Positions 17,036 to 27,165 are shown, counted from the first letter of the stretch. The stretch: DNA of 64,000 nucleotides from Aquimarina intermedia (GCF_008124785.1 NZ_VNHU01000012.1:1-64000), one strand, 5' to 3'. A program made the numbers and translations. The notes: generated by a model not told the origin, from the letters alone.

Positions 17036-18634
17036 ATGCCTAGTGACTGTATTCCATTTAGTGATACGGGTTATTTTTCTTCCCTGATTCAGGATTATTT
17101 GGATCAAAAAAGTGAGTTAAAATCATTATATAATCGGTATCCTGAAATCAATCAGTTTTCTGAGCAAATTGTCGAGAAGCAACAAAGTTTTTCAAAACCT
17201 ACAAGAGCGACCTTAGTTGCAGCGTTGGAGAAACAGTACACAAGGACTCAAATATCAAAGGTTACAGAACACAACATCCAGCTTTTACTTAAGGACACAA
17301 CTTTTACAGTTACCACAGGACATCAACTCAACCTTTTTACCGGACCCTTATATTTCTTATATAAAATTGTCTCGGCGATTAATTTGGCAAAACAATTAAA
17401 AGCAACGTATCCAAATCAGCATTTTATTCCGGTGTATTGGATGGCCACAGAAGATCATGATTTTGACGAAATTAATTTTTTTAATTTTAAAGGTAAAAAA
17501 TTACGGTGGAATAAGCAGTCCGGGGGAGCTGTTGGGCAGTTAGACACAAAAGGGCTTGATAAGGTTTTGGAAATATTCTCAGCTGAGGTAGGACTGGGTG
17601 ACAACGCAGAAAAATTAAAATCGTTGTTTGCTGAAGCGTATTTGAAACATAATACCTTAACAGATGCTACACGCTATTTGGCTAATGCCTTATTCGGAGA
17701 TTCAGGTCTAGTAATAGTTGATGGTGATGATAAAAGTTTAAAACAACTTTTTGTTCCGTTTGTTAAAGAGGAACTTCTCAATCAAATAAGTCACAAAACA
17801 ATTCTGCCTTCGGCAAATGCATTGGAAGATTTAGGGTATCCTGTACAAGTAAATCCCAGAGAAATTAATCTTTTCTATCTGGATCAAGGATTAAGGGAAC
17901 GTATCATCAAAAGGGGAGGGAGATATTATGTCAATGATACAGCTATGGAATGGAGCGAGAGCGAAATTTTAGAAGAGCTAACTGAGTATCCTGAACGTTT
18001 TAGCCCGAATGTTATGATGCGTCCGTTATATCAGGAAGTAATTTTACCTAACCTATGTTATATTGGTGGAGGAGGAGAATTAGCCTATTGGTTGGAGTTG
18101 AAAGCTTATTTTAATGCAGTGGACATTCCATTTCCAATACTTTTGTTAAGAAATTCCGTGCTGCTAAAAAATCAAAAACAAGCGGATAAACAAGCTAAAC
18201 TGAATATTTCAGATAAAGATTTGTTTTTGAAATCTCATGAATTAATTAATAAAAAAGTCCGTCAGGTATCAAATATCGAAATTGACTTCACATCGCAACG
18301 AAATCATCTTAAGAATCAATTTTCGGACTTGTATGAATTAGCTGCGCAGACTGATGCTTCCTTCCTAAATGCTGTGAAAGCTCAGGAGGTGAAGCAATTA
18401 AAAGGTTTAGATACATTAGAAAGACGTTTACTAAAAGCACAGCGACTAAAATTAAAAGATCATGTAAAGCGTGTAACTAAGCTACAAAATGATCTTTTTC
18501 CGCAGCAAAGTTTACAAGAAAGAACCGCAAATTTTTCTGAATTTTATTTAGAATACGGAGAAGAACTTATTGACCTGCTTCTGCAAACGTTGGATCCTCT
18601 AAGTTTAAAATTTGATATCGTTACTACAAAATAG
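17036..18634 (+). CDS. bshC: Bacillithiol synthase, cysteine-adding enzyme
   Basis: A protein of 532 residues from ATG 17036 (MPSDCIPFSDTGYFS); the ATG nine codons upstream is less likely, because BshC proteins start close to this IPF-TGYF block. Family features are TTGHQLNLFTGPLYFLYKI, then PVYWMATEDHDFDEI (the ATEDHD site) and MRPLYQEVILPN with GGGGELAYWLELK. BshC adds cysteine to GlcN-malate, the last step of bacillithiol synthesis, a low-molecular-weight thiol of Bacillota and Bacteroidota. A C-terminal coiled coil is evident in KQLKGLDTLERRLLKAQ. The bshA and bshB genes are not in the window. Confidence 0.93.
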   Translation: MPSDCIPFSDTGYFSSLIQDYLDQKSELKSLYNRYPEINQFSEQIVEKQQSFSKPTRATLVAALEKQYTRTQISKVTEHNIQLLLKDTTFTVTTGHQLNLFTGPLYFLYKIVSAINLAKQLKATYPNQHFIPVYWMATEDHDFDEINFFNFKGKKLRWNKQSGGAVGQLDTKGLDKVLEIFSAEVGLGDNAEKLKSLFAEAYLKHNTLTDATRYLANALFGDSGLVIVDGDDKSLKQLFVPFVKEELLNQISHKTILPSANALEDLGYPVQVNPREINLFYLDQGLRERIIKRGGRYYVNDTAMEWSESEILEELTEYPERFSPNVMMRPLYQEVILPNLCYIGGGGELAYWLELKAYFNAVDIPFPILLLRNSVLLKNQKQADKQAKLNISDKDLFLKSHELINKKVRQVSNIEIDFTSQRNHLKNQFSDLYELAAQTDASFLNAVKAQEVKQLKGLDTLERRLLKAQRLKLKDHVKRVTKLQNDLFPQQSLQERTANFSEFYLEYGEELIDLLLQTLDPLSLKFDIVTTK

Positions 18635-18648
18635 TAGAATGTTTTCTA

Positions 18649-19194
18649 TCAAGGGGTGATAAAGGTGCCCTTCCAGTTTTTATTACTTGACTGAAATTGA
18701 ATACGAATATGATTTGGACGTTTCAAACGTAAATATTCAATTTGTATTGGTGTAATTTTTAAAGCAGTAAAAAAATGTTTTCCTTCCAGATAATCGACAT
18801 CATCAGGATTTGTCAGTGCATCTCCGGGAGCTTGTTGTGTTGTATAGTCTTGTTTGGAACGATCAGGAATTTGTTTCCATATTTTATTGATTGTGACAGG
18901 ATCGGTTATCATTTGAGCAGACGCCACGACAGATAACTGTATCAAACGATTTTGATCAAGAAAAAGAAGACTTACTTTTTTATTGGTTTTTATATGGTTT
19001 ATTTTTTCAGAGCGTTTATCAGTATACACATAAAAATTCAAATCAGCATCGAGGTCGCGTAAAACCACGGTACGCAGATGCGGAATGTTTTGAGAGTCAT
19101 TGGTAGCCAAGGTAAAATACCGAAAAGGATGACCATTCTGTTTTGTTGCCGTTTTTAAATCATTGTGTAGTGAGTGAAATATTAAATCTGTCAT
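18649..19194 (-). CDS. Pyridoxamine 5'-phosphate oxidase family protein
   Basis: A 181-residue flavin-binding split-barrel protein. N-terminal FRYFTLATNDSQNIPHLRTVVLRD and later FYVYTDKRSEKINHI match the PNPOx-like family, with the R/K residues that contact FMN phosphate (TVVLRD, TDKRSEK). The C-terminal IEYLRLKRPNHIRIQF corresponds to the PNPOx dimerisation region. True PdxH is about 215 residues and ends with a highly conserved R-P-x-R; this shorter version may be a PdxH relative with a different substrate. It converges with bshC (15 bp between stops). Confidence 0.78.
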   Translation of the reverse strand: MTDLIFHSLHNDLKTATKQNGHPFRYFTLATNDSQNIPHLRTVVLRDLDADLNFYVYTDKRSEKINHIKTNKKVSLLFLDQNRLIQLSVVASAQMITDPVTINKIWKQIPDRSKQDYTTQQAPGDALTNPDDVDYLEGKHFFTALKITPIQIEYLRLKRPNHIRIQFQSSNKNWKGTFITP

Positions 19195-19257
19195 GTTCTG
19201 AATGCCTTTAATTAAGTCTAAAATACGTATAATTACATGATGGAACTATGAGATAAA

Positions 19258-20031
19258 TCAATTCCATACGGATTCTTCGAGCCATGTTCCTGCTGATTTC
19301 AATTCTGTTACATAGTCACAAGCTTTTATATGAGTTTTATTTTGAGCTTTTTTTAACGTAAGATTGGAGCCTTCAAGTTTAGCTTTATGTATTCTCTTCT
19401 CAACTTTCTTAAATGAAAAAAAATGATCGTCCGTACCTTGAATCACATAGGTTGGTGTGGTAATGATCTGTTTGGATTTTCCGTCAGATCCCATAAGTAT
19501 ATAGGCAGAGAATGGTTGATTTAATTGTTGTGCGCGTTCCCAGCCTGCCATAGCTCCATTGCTGTAACCAATTAAAACAATTTTTTGCGGATCGATAGGC
19601 CAGTGCTTTTTAGCCAAGATGATAAAATCATCAATCCGTTTTTCTAAATATGACATACTCCAGGTTCTCCATGCCCCGGAAGGACTAAAAATAAAACCGT
19701 TCATGCTATTTAAAGCCGGAGCTACTAAACAATTGCTAAATTTTAAATAGTTCTTACTGGCAACTCCGCCATGTAATAATATAAATAACGGATATTGTTT
19801 ACCAGATTCCAGTGAAGGTGTTTTTAAATTAAATTTCCAGTCTGACCTACCATCATTGGTTTGTAGGGCTCCGGTTGTATTACTTGAGTCAATTGGTATG
19901 GAAAGAAAGGAAGTGGTATTTAAACTTTTTGGAATCACCCTGTTAAGAATATTCTTCTCACTTATACAGCTACCTAAAGTTAGCGTACACAAAGAAACAA
20001 TAAGGAACTTTTTACTTTTTTCGAAAAGCAT
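19258..20031 (-). CDS. Alpha/beta hydrolase lipoprotein (esterase/depolymerase-like)
   Basis: A 257-residue lipoprotein (LTLGSC lipobox, C22). Fold motifs are PLFILLHGGV (oxyanion loop), the nucleophile elbow GYSNGAMAGW (S157), an acid at D201 or D202 in QGTDDHFF, and a catalytic H234 in NKTHIKACD. The closest named families are PHB-depolymerase/feruloyl esterase-like (LpqC) and dienelactone hydrolase-like proteins. Substrate unknown. It is monocistronic, with divergent guaA about 130 bp away and the PNPOx gene downstream. Confidence 0.8.
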   Translation of the reverse strand: MLFEKSKKFLIVSLCTLTLGSCISEKNILNRVIPKSLNTTSFLSIPIDSSNTTGALQTNDGRSDWKFNLKTPSLESGKQYPLFILLHGGVASKNYLKFSNCLVAPALNSMNGFIFSPSGAWRTWSMSYLEKRIDDFIILAKKHWPIDPQKIVLIGYSNGAMAGWERAQQLNQPFSAYILMGSDGKSKQIITTPTYVIQGTDDHFFSFKKVEKRIHKAKLEGSNLTLKKAQNKTHIKACDYVTELKSAGTWLEESVWN

Positions 20032-20152
20032 CTTTTTTATATAAAGGTAGTAAGCATATAGGTTTTAAAGGGTCGTATAGCGTATGTTTATAAAAATATT
20101 AACGAACTGAAAAATTAAATCATTTAGGATTTCGAGGTTCTCAATTTAATTT

Positions 20153-20160
20153 TATTTTTG
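20153..20160 (+). promoter_or_regulatory. -7 promoter motif TATTTTTG of guaA
   Basis: TATTTTTG matches TAnnTTTG; TTTC at 20130-20133 lies at 19-bp spacing as a weak -33 element. The G is only 4 nt before the ATG at 20164, so the mRNA may be leaderless. Confidence 0.5.
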
Positions 20161-20163
20161 CCT

Positions 20164-21693
20164 ATGCAAAACAACGTACTCATTTTAGATTTTGGATCAC
20201 AGTATACTCAGTTAATCGCTAGACGAGTTAGAGAGTTAAATATCTATTGTGAAATCCACCCGTATCATAAGCTACCGGATAATGTTTCCGAGTTTAAAGC
20301 CGTAATTTTATCAGGATCTCCTTTCTCAGTACGAGCAGAAGATGCACCGCATCCTGAGTTGTCAAAAATAAGAGGTAAACTTCCTTTATTGGCAATTTGT
20401 TATGGAGCACAATATCTAGCCCATTTTCATGGAGGACAAGTAGCACCATCGGCCACTAGAGAATATGGGAGAGCGAATCTTTCAATTCTGGCAAAAGATG
20501 ATGTATTCTTTAAAGGTGTAAAAGATGGTTCACAAGTATGGATGAGTCATAGTGATACCATCAAAGATTTGCCCGAAAACGGAGTGCGTTTGGCATCAAC
20601 TACCGATGTAGCAAATGCTGCTTATAAAATCGAAGGTGAACAGACTTATGCTATACAGTTTCATCCAGAAGTTTACCACTCTACAGACGGAAAACAGTTT
20701 CTGGATAATTTTTTAATTAAAATAGCAGGTGTAACGCCAGATTGGACACCTGATGCTTTTGTCGAAACTACGGTGGCAGAGTTAAAAGAAAAGATTGGAA
20801 ACGAAAAAGTAGTGTTAGGTCTCAGCGGCGGAGTTGATTCTACGGTAGCGGCAATCTTACTTCATAAGGCAATAGGAAGTAATCTACATTGTATTTTTGT
20901 TAATAATGGACTACTCCGTAAAGATGAGTTCTCTTCGGTGCTTAAGCAATATGAAGGGATGGGTCTCAATGTAAAAGGAGTGGATGCTTCGGCACGCTTT
21001 TTGGATGCGTTAGCAGGAAAGAGTGATCCCGAAGAAAAAAGAAAGACGATCGGTAATTCGTTTATCGAAGTTTTTGATGATGAGTCACATCAAATTGAAG
21101 ACGCAAAATGGTTAGGACAAGGGACAATTTATCCTGATGTAATAGAATCAGTATCTGTCAACGGACCCTCAGTTACCATTAAATCGCATCATAATGTCGG
21201 AGGGCTTCCTGATTTCATGAAACTGAAAGTAGTGGAACCGCTACGTATGTTGTTTAAAGATGAAGTACGACGTGTTGGGGCTTCTATGGGGATTGATCCC
21301 TTGCTATTAGGAAGACACCCTTTCCCGGGACCAGGCTTGGCAATACGAATTCTGGGAGATATAACGCCAGAAAAAGTGCGTATTTTGCAGGAAGTAGATG
21401 CTATATTTATTAATGGTTTAAGAGCACATGGGCTGTATGATAAAGTCTGGCAAGCTGGAGCAATACTTCTGCCTGTGAATACGGTGGGCGTTATGGGAGA
21501 TGAACGGACTTATGAAAACTGTGTGGCTCTTAGAGCTGTAGAAAGTACGGATGGTATGACTGCAGATTGGGTTAATTTGCCATATGAATTTTTGCAAAAG
21601 ACCTCAAATGAGATAATAAATAGAGTAAAAGGCGTTAATAGAGTAGTGTATGATATTAGCTCAAAACCACCTGCTACTATTGAATGGGAGTAA
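20164..21693 (+). CDS. guaA: GMP synthase (glutamine-hydrolysing)
   Basis: A 509-residue enzyme converting XMP, ATP and glutamine to GMP. N-terminal class I amidotransferase: C79 in [11 protein letters not shown] with the H167/E169 pair in IQFHPEV. C-terminal synthetase: PP-loop SGGVDSTVA (221 onward) and the dimerisation part [16 protein letters not shown] near the C terminus with KPPATIEWE ending. The ATG at 20164 ([15 protein letters not shown]) is preferred; a TTG two codons upstream exists. De novo guanine nucleotide synthesis. Followed by the LysM protein gene 64 bp downstream on the same strand. Confidence 0.97.
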   Translation: MQNNVLILDFGSQYTQLIARRVRELNIYCEIHPYHKLPDNVSEFKAVILSGSPFSVRAEDAPHPELSKIRGKLPLLAICYGAQYLAHFHGGQVAPSATREYGRANLSILAKDDVFFKGVKDGSQVWMSHSDTIKDLPENGVRLASTTDVANAAYKIEGEQTYAIQFHPEVYHSTDGKQFLDNFLIKIAGVTPDWTPDAFVETTVAELKEKIGNEKVVLGLSGGVDSTVAAILLHKAIGSNLHCIFVNNGLLRKDEFSSVLKQYEGMGLNVKGVDASARFLDALAGKSDPEEKRKTIGNSFIEVFDDESHQIEDAKWLGQGTIYPDVIESVSVNGPSVTIKSHHNVGGLPDFMKLKVVEPLRMLFKDEVRRVGASMGIDPLLLGRHPFPGPGLAIRILGDITPEKVRILQEVDAIFINGLRAHGLYDKVWQAGAILLPVNTVGVMGDERTYENCVALRAVESTDGMTADWVNLPYEFLQKTSNEIINRVKGVNRVVYDISSKPPATIEWE

Positions 21694-21757
21694 AAAGGCT
21701 AAATAGTATGATGTATGCTGGAGCTGGGGTAAGATTAAAAATGAATTAATACAACGT

Positions 21758-23911
21758 ATGGGTATGAAAAAAATATTGTTTTTCTGTGCTTTTTTTTGCT
21801 TTATGTTTACGACATATGCACAGCAGTATAAAAGTCATAAAGTAGCTAAGGGGGAAAATGTTTTCAGGATTGCAAAGCGGTATAATACAACTTCTGAAGC
21901 TATTTACCGAATTAATCCTACTGCTAAGGATGGAATTAAAGAAGGTCAAATTCTGGCAATTCCTGTAACCAATGATCAAGAATTCAAAACACATGTGGTT
22001 GGTGAAGGAGATACTGTATACAATATTGCAAAACGCTACGGTATCACTACTGCAGAGGTTTATATTTATAATCCCGAAGCGCGTAATGGTATTAATTTGG
22101 GTGAAATTTTAAAAGTAGGTAAGCTAGCGAAAGAAGTAGCTACGGCAATTGATGCCAAGGATCACCAAGGAAAATTAGCTGTTTTGGACAGCTTAAAGGC
22201 TGTGCCGGAGCGTAAAATTGTGAGCTTCAAAACACATAAGGTTCAGCGTAAAGAGACTTTGTATGGTATTGCAAATGCATATGATGTTACAGTTGACGAA
22301 ATTAAAAAACATAACAAACGGCTTTATTCTGAAGAAATAAGAAAACGTGATAAATTACGAATTCCCGTGTATGAGACAGGTGTGGCAATTTCTACCGCCA
22401 AAGATAGTATTAGTGCTAGAGTTTCAACCACTACTAAATATACTATACAACCAAAAGACACAAAATTCGGTATAGCACGCAAGCATGGAATAACTATCAG
22501 TGAATTAGAACGACTCAATCCCACTATGAATCCCGATTTTCCGATAGGGATGCAAATTGTAGTACCTAGTACAGTGTTTGTTGGATATGAAGAGCTATTG
22601 GAATCTGGTTTTGAATTGTACGAAATCAAACCTAAAGAAACGATGTTTTCGCTGGTTCGAAGATTAGATATCTCTTCTGATTCTTTATTAGCAATTAATC
22701 CTTATATAAAAGATGGACTGAAGGCAGGAATGGTTATTACTATTCCTAAGTCCAAGGTGAAGGACTCGCTTGCGTTTGATTTTGCAGAAGGAAAATCAAT
22801 AAATTTAGAACGGAAGTTATATAATTTTACGCCTAAAAAAGTAGCCGTAATGTTGCCTTTTAGTCTGGACTCTCTCAATATGGAACAGCGTCAGGATACT
22901 GAAGACTTTTTAAGAGCAAAACGTGGAGCTAGGGTTGCCTTGGACTTTTATAGTGGTGTTTTGGTTGCTGTAGATTCTGCCAAGGAAAAAGGAATCACCA
23001 TAGAGCTTGATGTTTTTGATACAAAAATGAATAATAACCCTGTGCATCTCAAAAAGATTATTAGAGATAATAATTTCAATGAAATGAATGCAGTTATCGG
23101 ACCTCTATATCAGGCCAACGTAGAATTGGTAGCTCAAGAGTTAAAACAATACGATGTTCCTGTGTTTTCTCCTATTTCAAAAAAGGAATCCAAGCTGTAT
23201 GGAAATTTTTTTCAGACACGTCCCTCAGACATAATGCTTCAGGAGAAGGTGATATCATATGTGCAAAATGACTCAACAGACAAGAATATTATTCTTGTGA
23301 TTCAAGAAGGGAAACGTTTTGAAGCAGTTAAAGAAAAGTTGATAAAAGCCTTTCCACAAGCTAAAATTGCTAAAATTCAAGAAGGTAATTTTCTGTTACG
23401 ACCAGATTTGGAAAAAGTTTTGGTTGAAGGGAAGCCTAACTGGGTGTTCTTAGAATCTGATGATATTGCGATGATTAGTAATGTAACCCCTCTACTTAAT
23501 GCCAAAGCTGAGAGTCACGACGTTACTTTATTCACAACAGATAAAAATAATGCCTTTGAGAATGATAGTGTAAACAATATGCATTTATCAAACTTGCATT
23601 TGCATTTTCCTTCTATTGATAAGGAGTACGAGGATAGTTCAATTTCACGAATACCTTTTGTAGAGCGTTATAAGAAGAAGTATGGGGTTGCACCTAATAA
23701 GTACGCAGTACGCGGATATGATATTACCTACGATATTTTGATGCGATTAGGAACAGCCGATAATGTATACCAAGCTGCTACCTATGAAGGGACTACAGAG
23801 TATATTGAAAATAAGTTTAATTATGCTAAAAAAGTTTCTGGCGGATACTATAATAAAGCTTTGTACTTGATTCGATTTGATGAAAATTTGAAATTAACTG
23901 CAGTCGATTAA
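21758..23911 (+). CDS. Five-LysM protein with periplasmic-binding-protein domain
   Basis: A 717-residue exported protein. It has a signal peptide (ends TYAQQ); ATG 21764 is an equally good start. The first half has about five LysM modules, e.g. HKVAKGENVFRIAKRYNTT, HVVGEGDTVYNIAKRYGIT and HKVQRKETLYGIANAYDVT, which bind peptidoglycan. The second half (about 350-717; PKKVAVMLPFSLDSLN, VIGPLYQANVELVAQEL) is a type 1 periplasmic ligand-binding fold as in ABC amino-acid receptors. This architecture is common in Flavobacteriaceae downstream of guaA. No transporter genes are adjacent, so transport is not implied; a cell-wall-associated sensing role is an inference. Confidence 0.88.
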   Translation: MGMKKILFFCAFFCFMFTTYAQQYKSHKVAKGENVFRIAKRYNTTSEAIYRINPTAKDGIKEGQILAIPVTNDQEFKTHVVGEGDTVYNIAKRYGITTAEVYIYNPEARNGINLGEILKVGKLAKEVATAIDAKDHQGKLAVLDSLKAVPERKIVSFKTHKVQRKETLYGIANAYDVTVDEIKKHNKRLYSEEIRKRDKLRIPVYETGVAISTAKDSISARVSTTTKYTIQPKDTKFGIARKHGITISELERLNPTMNPDFPIGMQIVVPSTVFVGYEELLESGFELYEIKPKETMFSLVRRLDISSDSLLAINPYIKDGLKAGMVITIPKSKVKDSLAFDFAEGKSINLERKLYNFTPKKVAVMLPFSLDSLNMEQRQDTEDFLRAKRGARVALDFYSGVLVAVDSAKEKGITIELDVFDTKMNNNPVHLKKIIRDNNFNEMNAVIGPLYQANVELVAQELKQYDVPVFSPISKKESKLYGNFFQTRPSDIMLQEKVISYVQNDSTDKNIILVIQEGKRFEAVKEKLIKAFPQAKIAKIQEGNFLLRPDLEKVLVEGKPNWVFLESDDIAMISNVTPLLNAKAESHDVTLFTTDKNNAFENDSVNNMHLSNLHLHFPSIDKEYEDSSISRIPFVERYKKKYGVAPNKYAVRGYDITYDILMRLGTADNVYQAATYEGTTEYIENKFNYAKKVSGGYYNKALYLIRFDENLKLTAVD

Positions 23912-24259
23912 CTTGTAAAAGTTAAAGCATATACTTTTATGTAGTTATACCAGAAAATTATTTTAATAACTGAAATAAAAGTTACATTTTTGTGATTCAA
24001 TGATTTAATACATAATCAAACTAAATTTTAATCGGATTTAATTGTGATTTGAATAAATTTTGTTATTATGGTATGAAAATTGGTTTTGTTGAATTAAATT
24101 TAATTATTGTCATTTTAATGAGTAAATTGTTGCAGTATAGACAATAGTTTTTTACTAATTTTGATGTAAATTATCACAGTAACGCGCAATACTTTGCCCC
24201 GTATTGTCCGGTTGTTATTGGTGGTATTGAGTGATAATGCAGGGCATAATTTTATAATT
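23912..24259. other. Intergenic, 348 bp
   Basis: AT-rich spacer between the LysM gene and the DUF922-like gene. Small elements only: a 7-bp stem TAAAAGT/ACTTTTA near 23915, and a CAATAC-N8-GTATTG hairpin at about 24188-24207 that would lie in the 5' leader of the next gene. No RNA gene or convincing promoter pair was found. Confidence 0.4.
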
Positions 24260-24793
24260 ATGAGTAAATTTTTTACTATACTTTTATCTATATTTTTTTT
24301 AAATGATGGTTATGTTGAAAGATTTTCTTATACCGAAAAAAGCATTTTAGATTGGTCAGATTTTCGCGGAGACCCAAGGCTTGACAATGATTTTGATGCG
24401 AGTGTAAATACAGGTATCACGTATCAATGGTCGTATAGTAAGGATAAAGAAGCGATAGAGCTTAAGTATGATGTTGACAGTTTTTGCTATCCCTTACTTT
24501 CTTGGGTCAAAAAAGGACAAATGACTGATTACCTGTTAGCACATGAGCAACTTCATTTTGATATTTCTGAATTGCATGCGCGAATTATGCGAAAACGTCT
24601 CAAAGAATATAAGCCAGGTAAGAATATTCGTCGTGACTTAAACAAGATGTATAAACTTGTTGAGCGGATGCGAACGAACATGCAGGAGCAGTATGATATT
24701 GAAACCGATCACTCTCGTAATAAAGAGAGTCAGAAAAAATGGGAAGAGAAAGTGAATCGCTTGATTCAATACTATGATGGTTTTGCTAAATAA
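24260..24793 (+). CDS. DUF922-like predicted zinc protease with HExxH
   Basis: A 177-residue protein from ATG 24260 (MSKFFTILLSIFF, a signal-like start); an upstream frame from 24194 has no supporting signal. The key segment is YLLAHEQLHFDISELHARI, with H95-E96-x-x-H99 (HEQLH) and a further H at the fitting distance. DUF922 proteins are secreted or periplasmic putative metalloproteases. The start of the mature protein has SILDWSDFRGDPRLDNDFDA, shared by this group. It is followed after 15 bp by a DUF3820 gene in the same direction. Confidence 0.75.
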   Translation: MSKFFTILLSIFFLNDGYVERFSYTEKSILDWSDFRGDPRLDNDFDASVNTGITYQWSYSKDKEAIELKYDVDSFCYPLLSWVKKGQMTDYLLAHEQLHFDISELHARIMRKRLKEYKPGKNIRRDLNKMYKLVERMRTNMQEQYDIETDHSRNKESQKKWEEKVNRLIQYYDGFAK

Positions 24794-24808
24794 AAGTGCG
24801 TTTAAAGA

Positions 24809-25033
24809 ATGAATACTGATGCGCAAAAAGCTTTTTTAGTAAAGTTGTCAACTGCCAAAATGCCTTTTGGCAAATTCAAGGATTATTATCTGATTGACTT
24901 ACCTGAATACTATATCGTTTGGTACCATAATAAGGGGTTTCCTCAAGGAACTTTAGGGAAACAACTACAAACTATTTATGAATTAAAATTAAATGGTTTG
25001 GAGTATCTAGTAAGAAATATTAGAAAAATGTGA
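24809..25033 (+). CDS. DUF3820 family protein
   Basis: A 74-residue cytoplasmic protein. MPFGKFKDYYLIDLPEYYI and the C-terminal GTLGKQLQTIYELK are diagnostic of DUF3820. Some family members are annotated as quorum-sensing-regulated virulence factors, which is not evidence of such a role here. It is 15 bp downstream of the DUF922-like gene, so cotranscription is likely. Function unknown. Confidence 0.85.
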   Translation: MNTDAQKAFLVKLSTAKMPFGKFKDYYLIDLPEYYIVWYHNKGFPQGTLGKQLQTIYELKLNGLEYLVRNIRKM

Positions 25034-25077
25034 GTAATAGTTTCCAGTTTTCTGCTCGGAGATTTTTTAGTATAAAA

Positions 25078-25112
25078 AAAACTGTAACCACCTATTGAGC
25101 AGTTACAGTTTT
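25078..25112 (-). terminator. Bidirectional terminator between DUF3820 and lysA
   Basis: Perfect 11-bp arms (25078-25088 AAAACTGTAAC; 25102-25112 GTTACAGTTTT) with a 13-nt loop. T-runs are on both sides, strongest for leftward lysA transcripts. Confidence 0.75.
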
Positions 25113-25132
25113 CATTGATAGTGCTTTCTATT

Positions 25133-26362
25133 TTAATTTGCGGGAACTGCTTCAGAATTGATTTCTATTTCCACCTGATTATGCAATAAGTCTTCAAAAT
25201 TTTCTCTTTTACGAATTAAATGTGCGCTACCTTCATGCCATAAAACTTCTGCCGGTCTGTATCTAGAGTTATAGTTACTTGCCATAGAGAAACAATAGGC
25301 ACCTGCATTTTTAAAAGCCAAGATGTCACCTTCTTTTATTTCAGAGATTCTTCGGTTAGTAGCAAATGTATCAGTCTCACAAATGTAACCAACCACAGAG
25401 TAAAAGCGTTCTTTTCCCTCTGGATTGTTAATATTTATAATTTCGTGGTGTGAGTTATATAACATTGGTCTGATAAGGTGATTAAAGCCACTATCAACAC
25501 CGGCAAACACCGTAGAAGTTGTCTGTTTTACCACATTAACCTTTGTTAGGAAATTACCTGCTTCACTAACTAAAAACTTACCGGGTTCGAATCCTAGGGT
25601 TAGGTCTTTACCATATTCTTTGCAAAACGAATTAAAACGTCTTGTTAGCTTCTCGCCTAATTCTTCAATATTAGTTTCTATATCATTAGGCTTATAAGGT
25701 ACTTTGAAACCACTACCAAAATCAATAAATTCAAGATTTTTAAAATGTTTTGCAGTATCAAATAATATTTCACTCGCATATAAGAATACTTCAATATCCA
25801 GAATATCACTTCCTGTATGCATATGGACTCCGTTAATATTCATTTCTGTATTCTCAACTATCCTCAAAACGTGGGGAATTTGATGTACTGAAATTCCAAA
25901 TTTACTATCAATGTGACCAACAGATATGTTACTATTACCCCCGGCCATGACGTGTGGATTAATTCGGATACAAACAGGAACGTTTGGATATTTTGTGCCG
26001 AATTGTTCTAATATTGAAAGATTATCAATATTTATTTGTACACCCATTTTTGAAACCCGTTCGATCTCTTCAAGCGATACACCATTAGGAGTATAGATGA
26101 TGTTTTCCGGAGCGAAGCCTGCATGCAATCCCAATCGAACTTCTTGAACAGAAACTGTGTCTAGACCTGCTCCCAAAGACTTCATTATCTTAAGAATCGA
26201 AACATTAGAAAGAGCCTTTACCGCATAATTGAATTTTACCTGTTTAACCTTCTTGAAGGCGCTTGATAATCTGTGGTACTGTGTAGAAATTTTTTCGGAA
26301 TCATATACATAAACCGGACTCCCAAATTGTGCTGCGATTTCTAATAAATCTGAATTCTTCAT
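25133..26362 (-). CDS. lysA: Diaminopimelate decarboxylase
   Basis: A 409-residue PLP enzyme that decarboxylates meso-diaminopimelate to lysine. PLP lysine K49 is in KFNYAVKALSN; further fold motifs are DTVSVQEVRLGLHAG, GSGFKVPYKP, FEPGKFLVSEAG and GYICETDTFA, whose Cys is the substrate-binding one. Length and order are normal for group IV decarboxylases. The terminator at 25078-25112 closes the transcript. It shares the lysine/DAP pathway with dapD at 53.2-54.0 kb, but the two are far apart, so there is no operon. Confidence 0.95.
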   Translation of the reverse strand: MKNSDLLEIAAQFGSPVYVYDSEKISTQYHRLSSAFKKVKQVKFNYAVKALSNVSILKIMKSLGAGLDTVSVQEVRLGLHAGFAPENIIYTPNGVSLEEIERVSKMGVQINIDNLSILEQFGTKYPNVPVCIRINPHVMAGGNSNISVGHIDSKFGISVHQIPHVLRIVENTEMNINGVHMHTGSDILDIEVFLYASEILFDTAKHFKNLEFIDFGSGFKVPYKPNDIETNIEELGEKLTRRFNSFCKEYGKDLTLGFEPGKFLVSEAGNFLTKVNVVKQTTSTVFAGVDSGFNHLIRPMLYNSHHEIININNPEGKERFYSVVGYICETDTFATNRRISEIKEGDILAFKNAGAYCFSMASNYNSRYRPAEVLWHEGSAHLIRKRENFEDLLHNQVEIEINSEAVPAN

Positions 26363-26526
26363 TACATGATATTTTAAGGGTACGAAAGTACTATTTTATA
26401 TTAAAAAAAATTATTTTTTAAGTCTCAAATACGTCATATTTCTATAAGGACATAAGGCCTTTTAATTTTATTTTAACGCTCGTTTATATACGTTAAGGAC
26501 AGAGAATTAGTACTTTTAAAATAAAA

Positions 26527-27165
26527 ATGAGATTACCATTGTTTCCATTACCTCTTGTTGTTTTTCCCGGTGAACGCATACCACTTCATATTTTTGAACC
26601 AAGATATAAAGCGCTTATTCAGGATGTGCACAAGGATAAACTTACCTTTGGGATACCGGCGTACATTGATAAGGTTAGGGCTTACGGCACCGAGGTGGAA
26701 CTAGAGTTGATTAAAACGACCTATGATGATGGTAAAATTGATATAGTCTGTATAGGACAACGTGTTTTTAAAATTGAAAAATTTTACAAAAAACTACCCG
26801 ACAAACTGTACGCAGGCGGAGAGGTTAGTTTTCAGCAGGATAACGACAATACGACTCAGGACCTTCAGGAAGAAGTCCTTCAGAATATTGCGAATCTATA
26901 TTTTGAACTGACTATCGATAAACCCCCGATATTTAATTATCCCCTTGTCAGCTATCAAGTAGCGCATAAAGTTGGCTTATCTATTGAGCAGGAATATCAA
27001 CTATTAACGATTCGTAGTGAGATGGACCGTTTGCGGTATATTTTAAAGCATTTAAAGGTTACTATTCCTGTCATCAGAGAAATGAATAGAACCAAAGCTG
27101 TCATTCAGATGAATGGGCATTTTAAAAATTTTGATCCATTGGATTTTGAAGATTTCGAAATGTAA
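26527..27165 (+). CDS. Lon N-terminal (substrate-binding) domain protein
   Basis: A 212-residue protein consisting of only the Lon N-terminal domain (PF02190), starting MRLPLFPLPLVVFPGERIPLHIFEPRYKALI, the classic LPLFPL...RYK...L opening. It lacks the AAA and protease parts of Lon, so it is not a protease. Such stand-alone versions are common and of unknown function. It is oriented away from lysA, with sucC 180 bp downstream in the same direction. Confidence 0.9.
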   Translation: MRLPLFPLPLVVFPGERIPLHIFEPRYKALIQDVHKDKLTFGIPAYIDKVRAYGTEVELELIKTTYDDGKIDIVCIGQRVFKIEKFYKKLPDKLYAGGEVSFQQDNDNTTQDLQEEVLQNIANLYFELTIDKPPIFNYPLVSYQVAHKVGLSIEQEYQLLTIRSEMDRLRYILKHLKVTIPVIREMNRTKAVIQMNGHFKNFDPLDFEDFEM

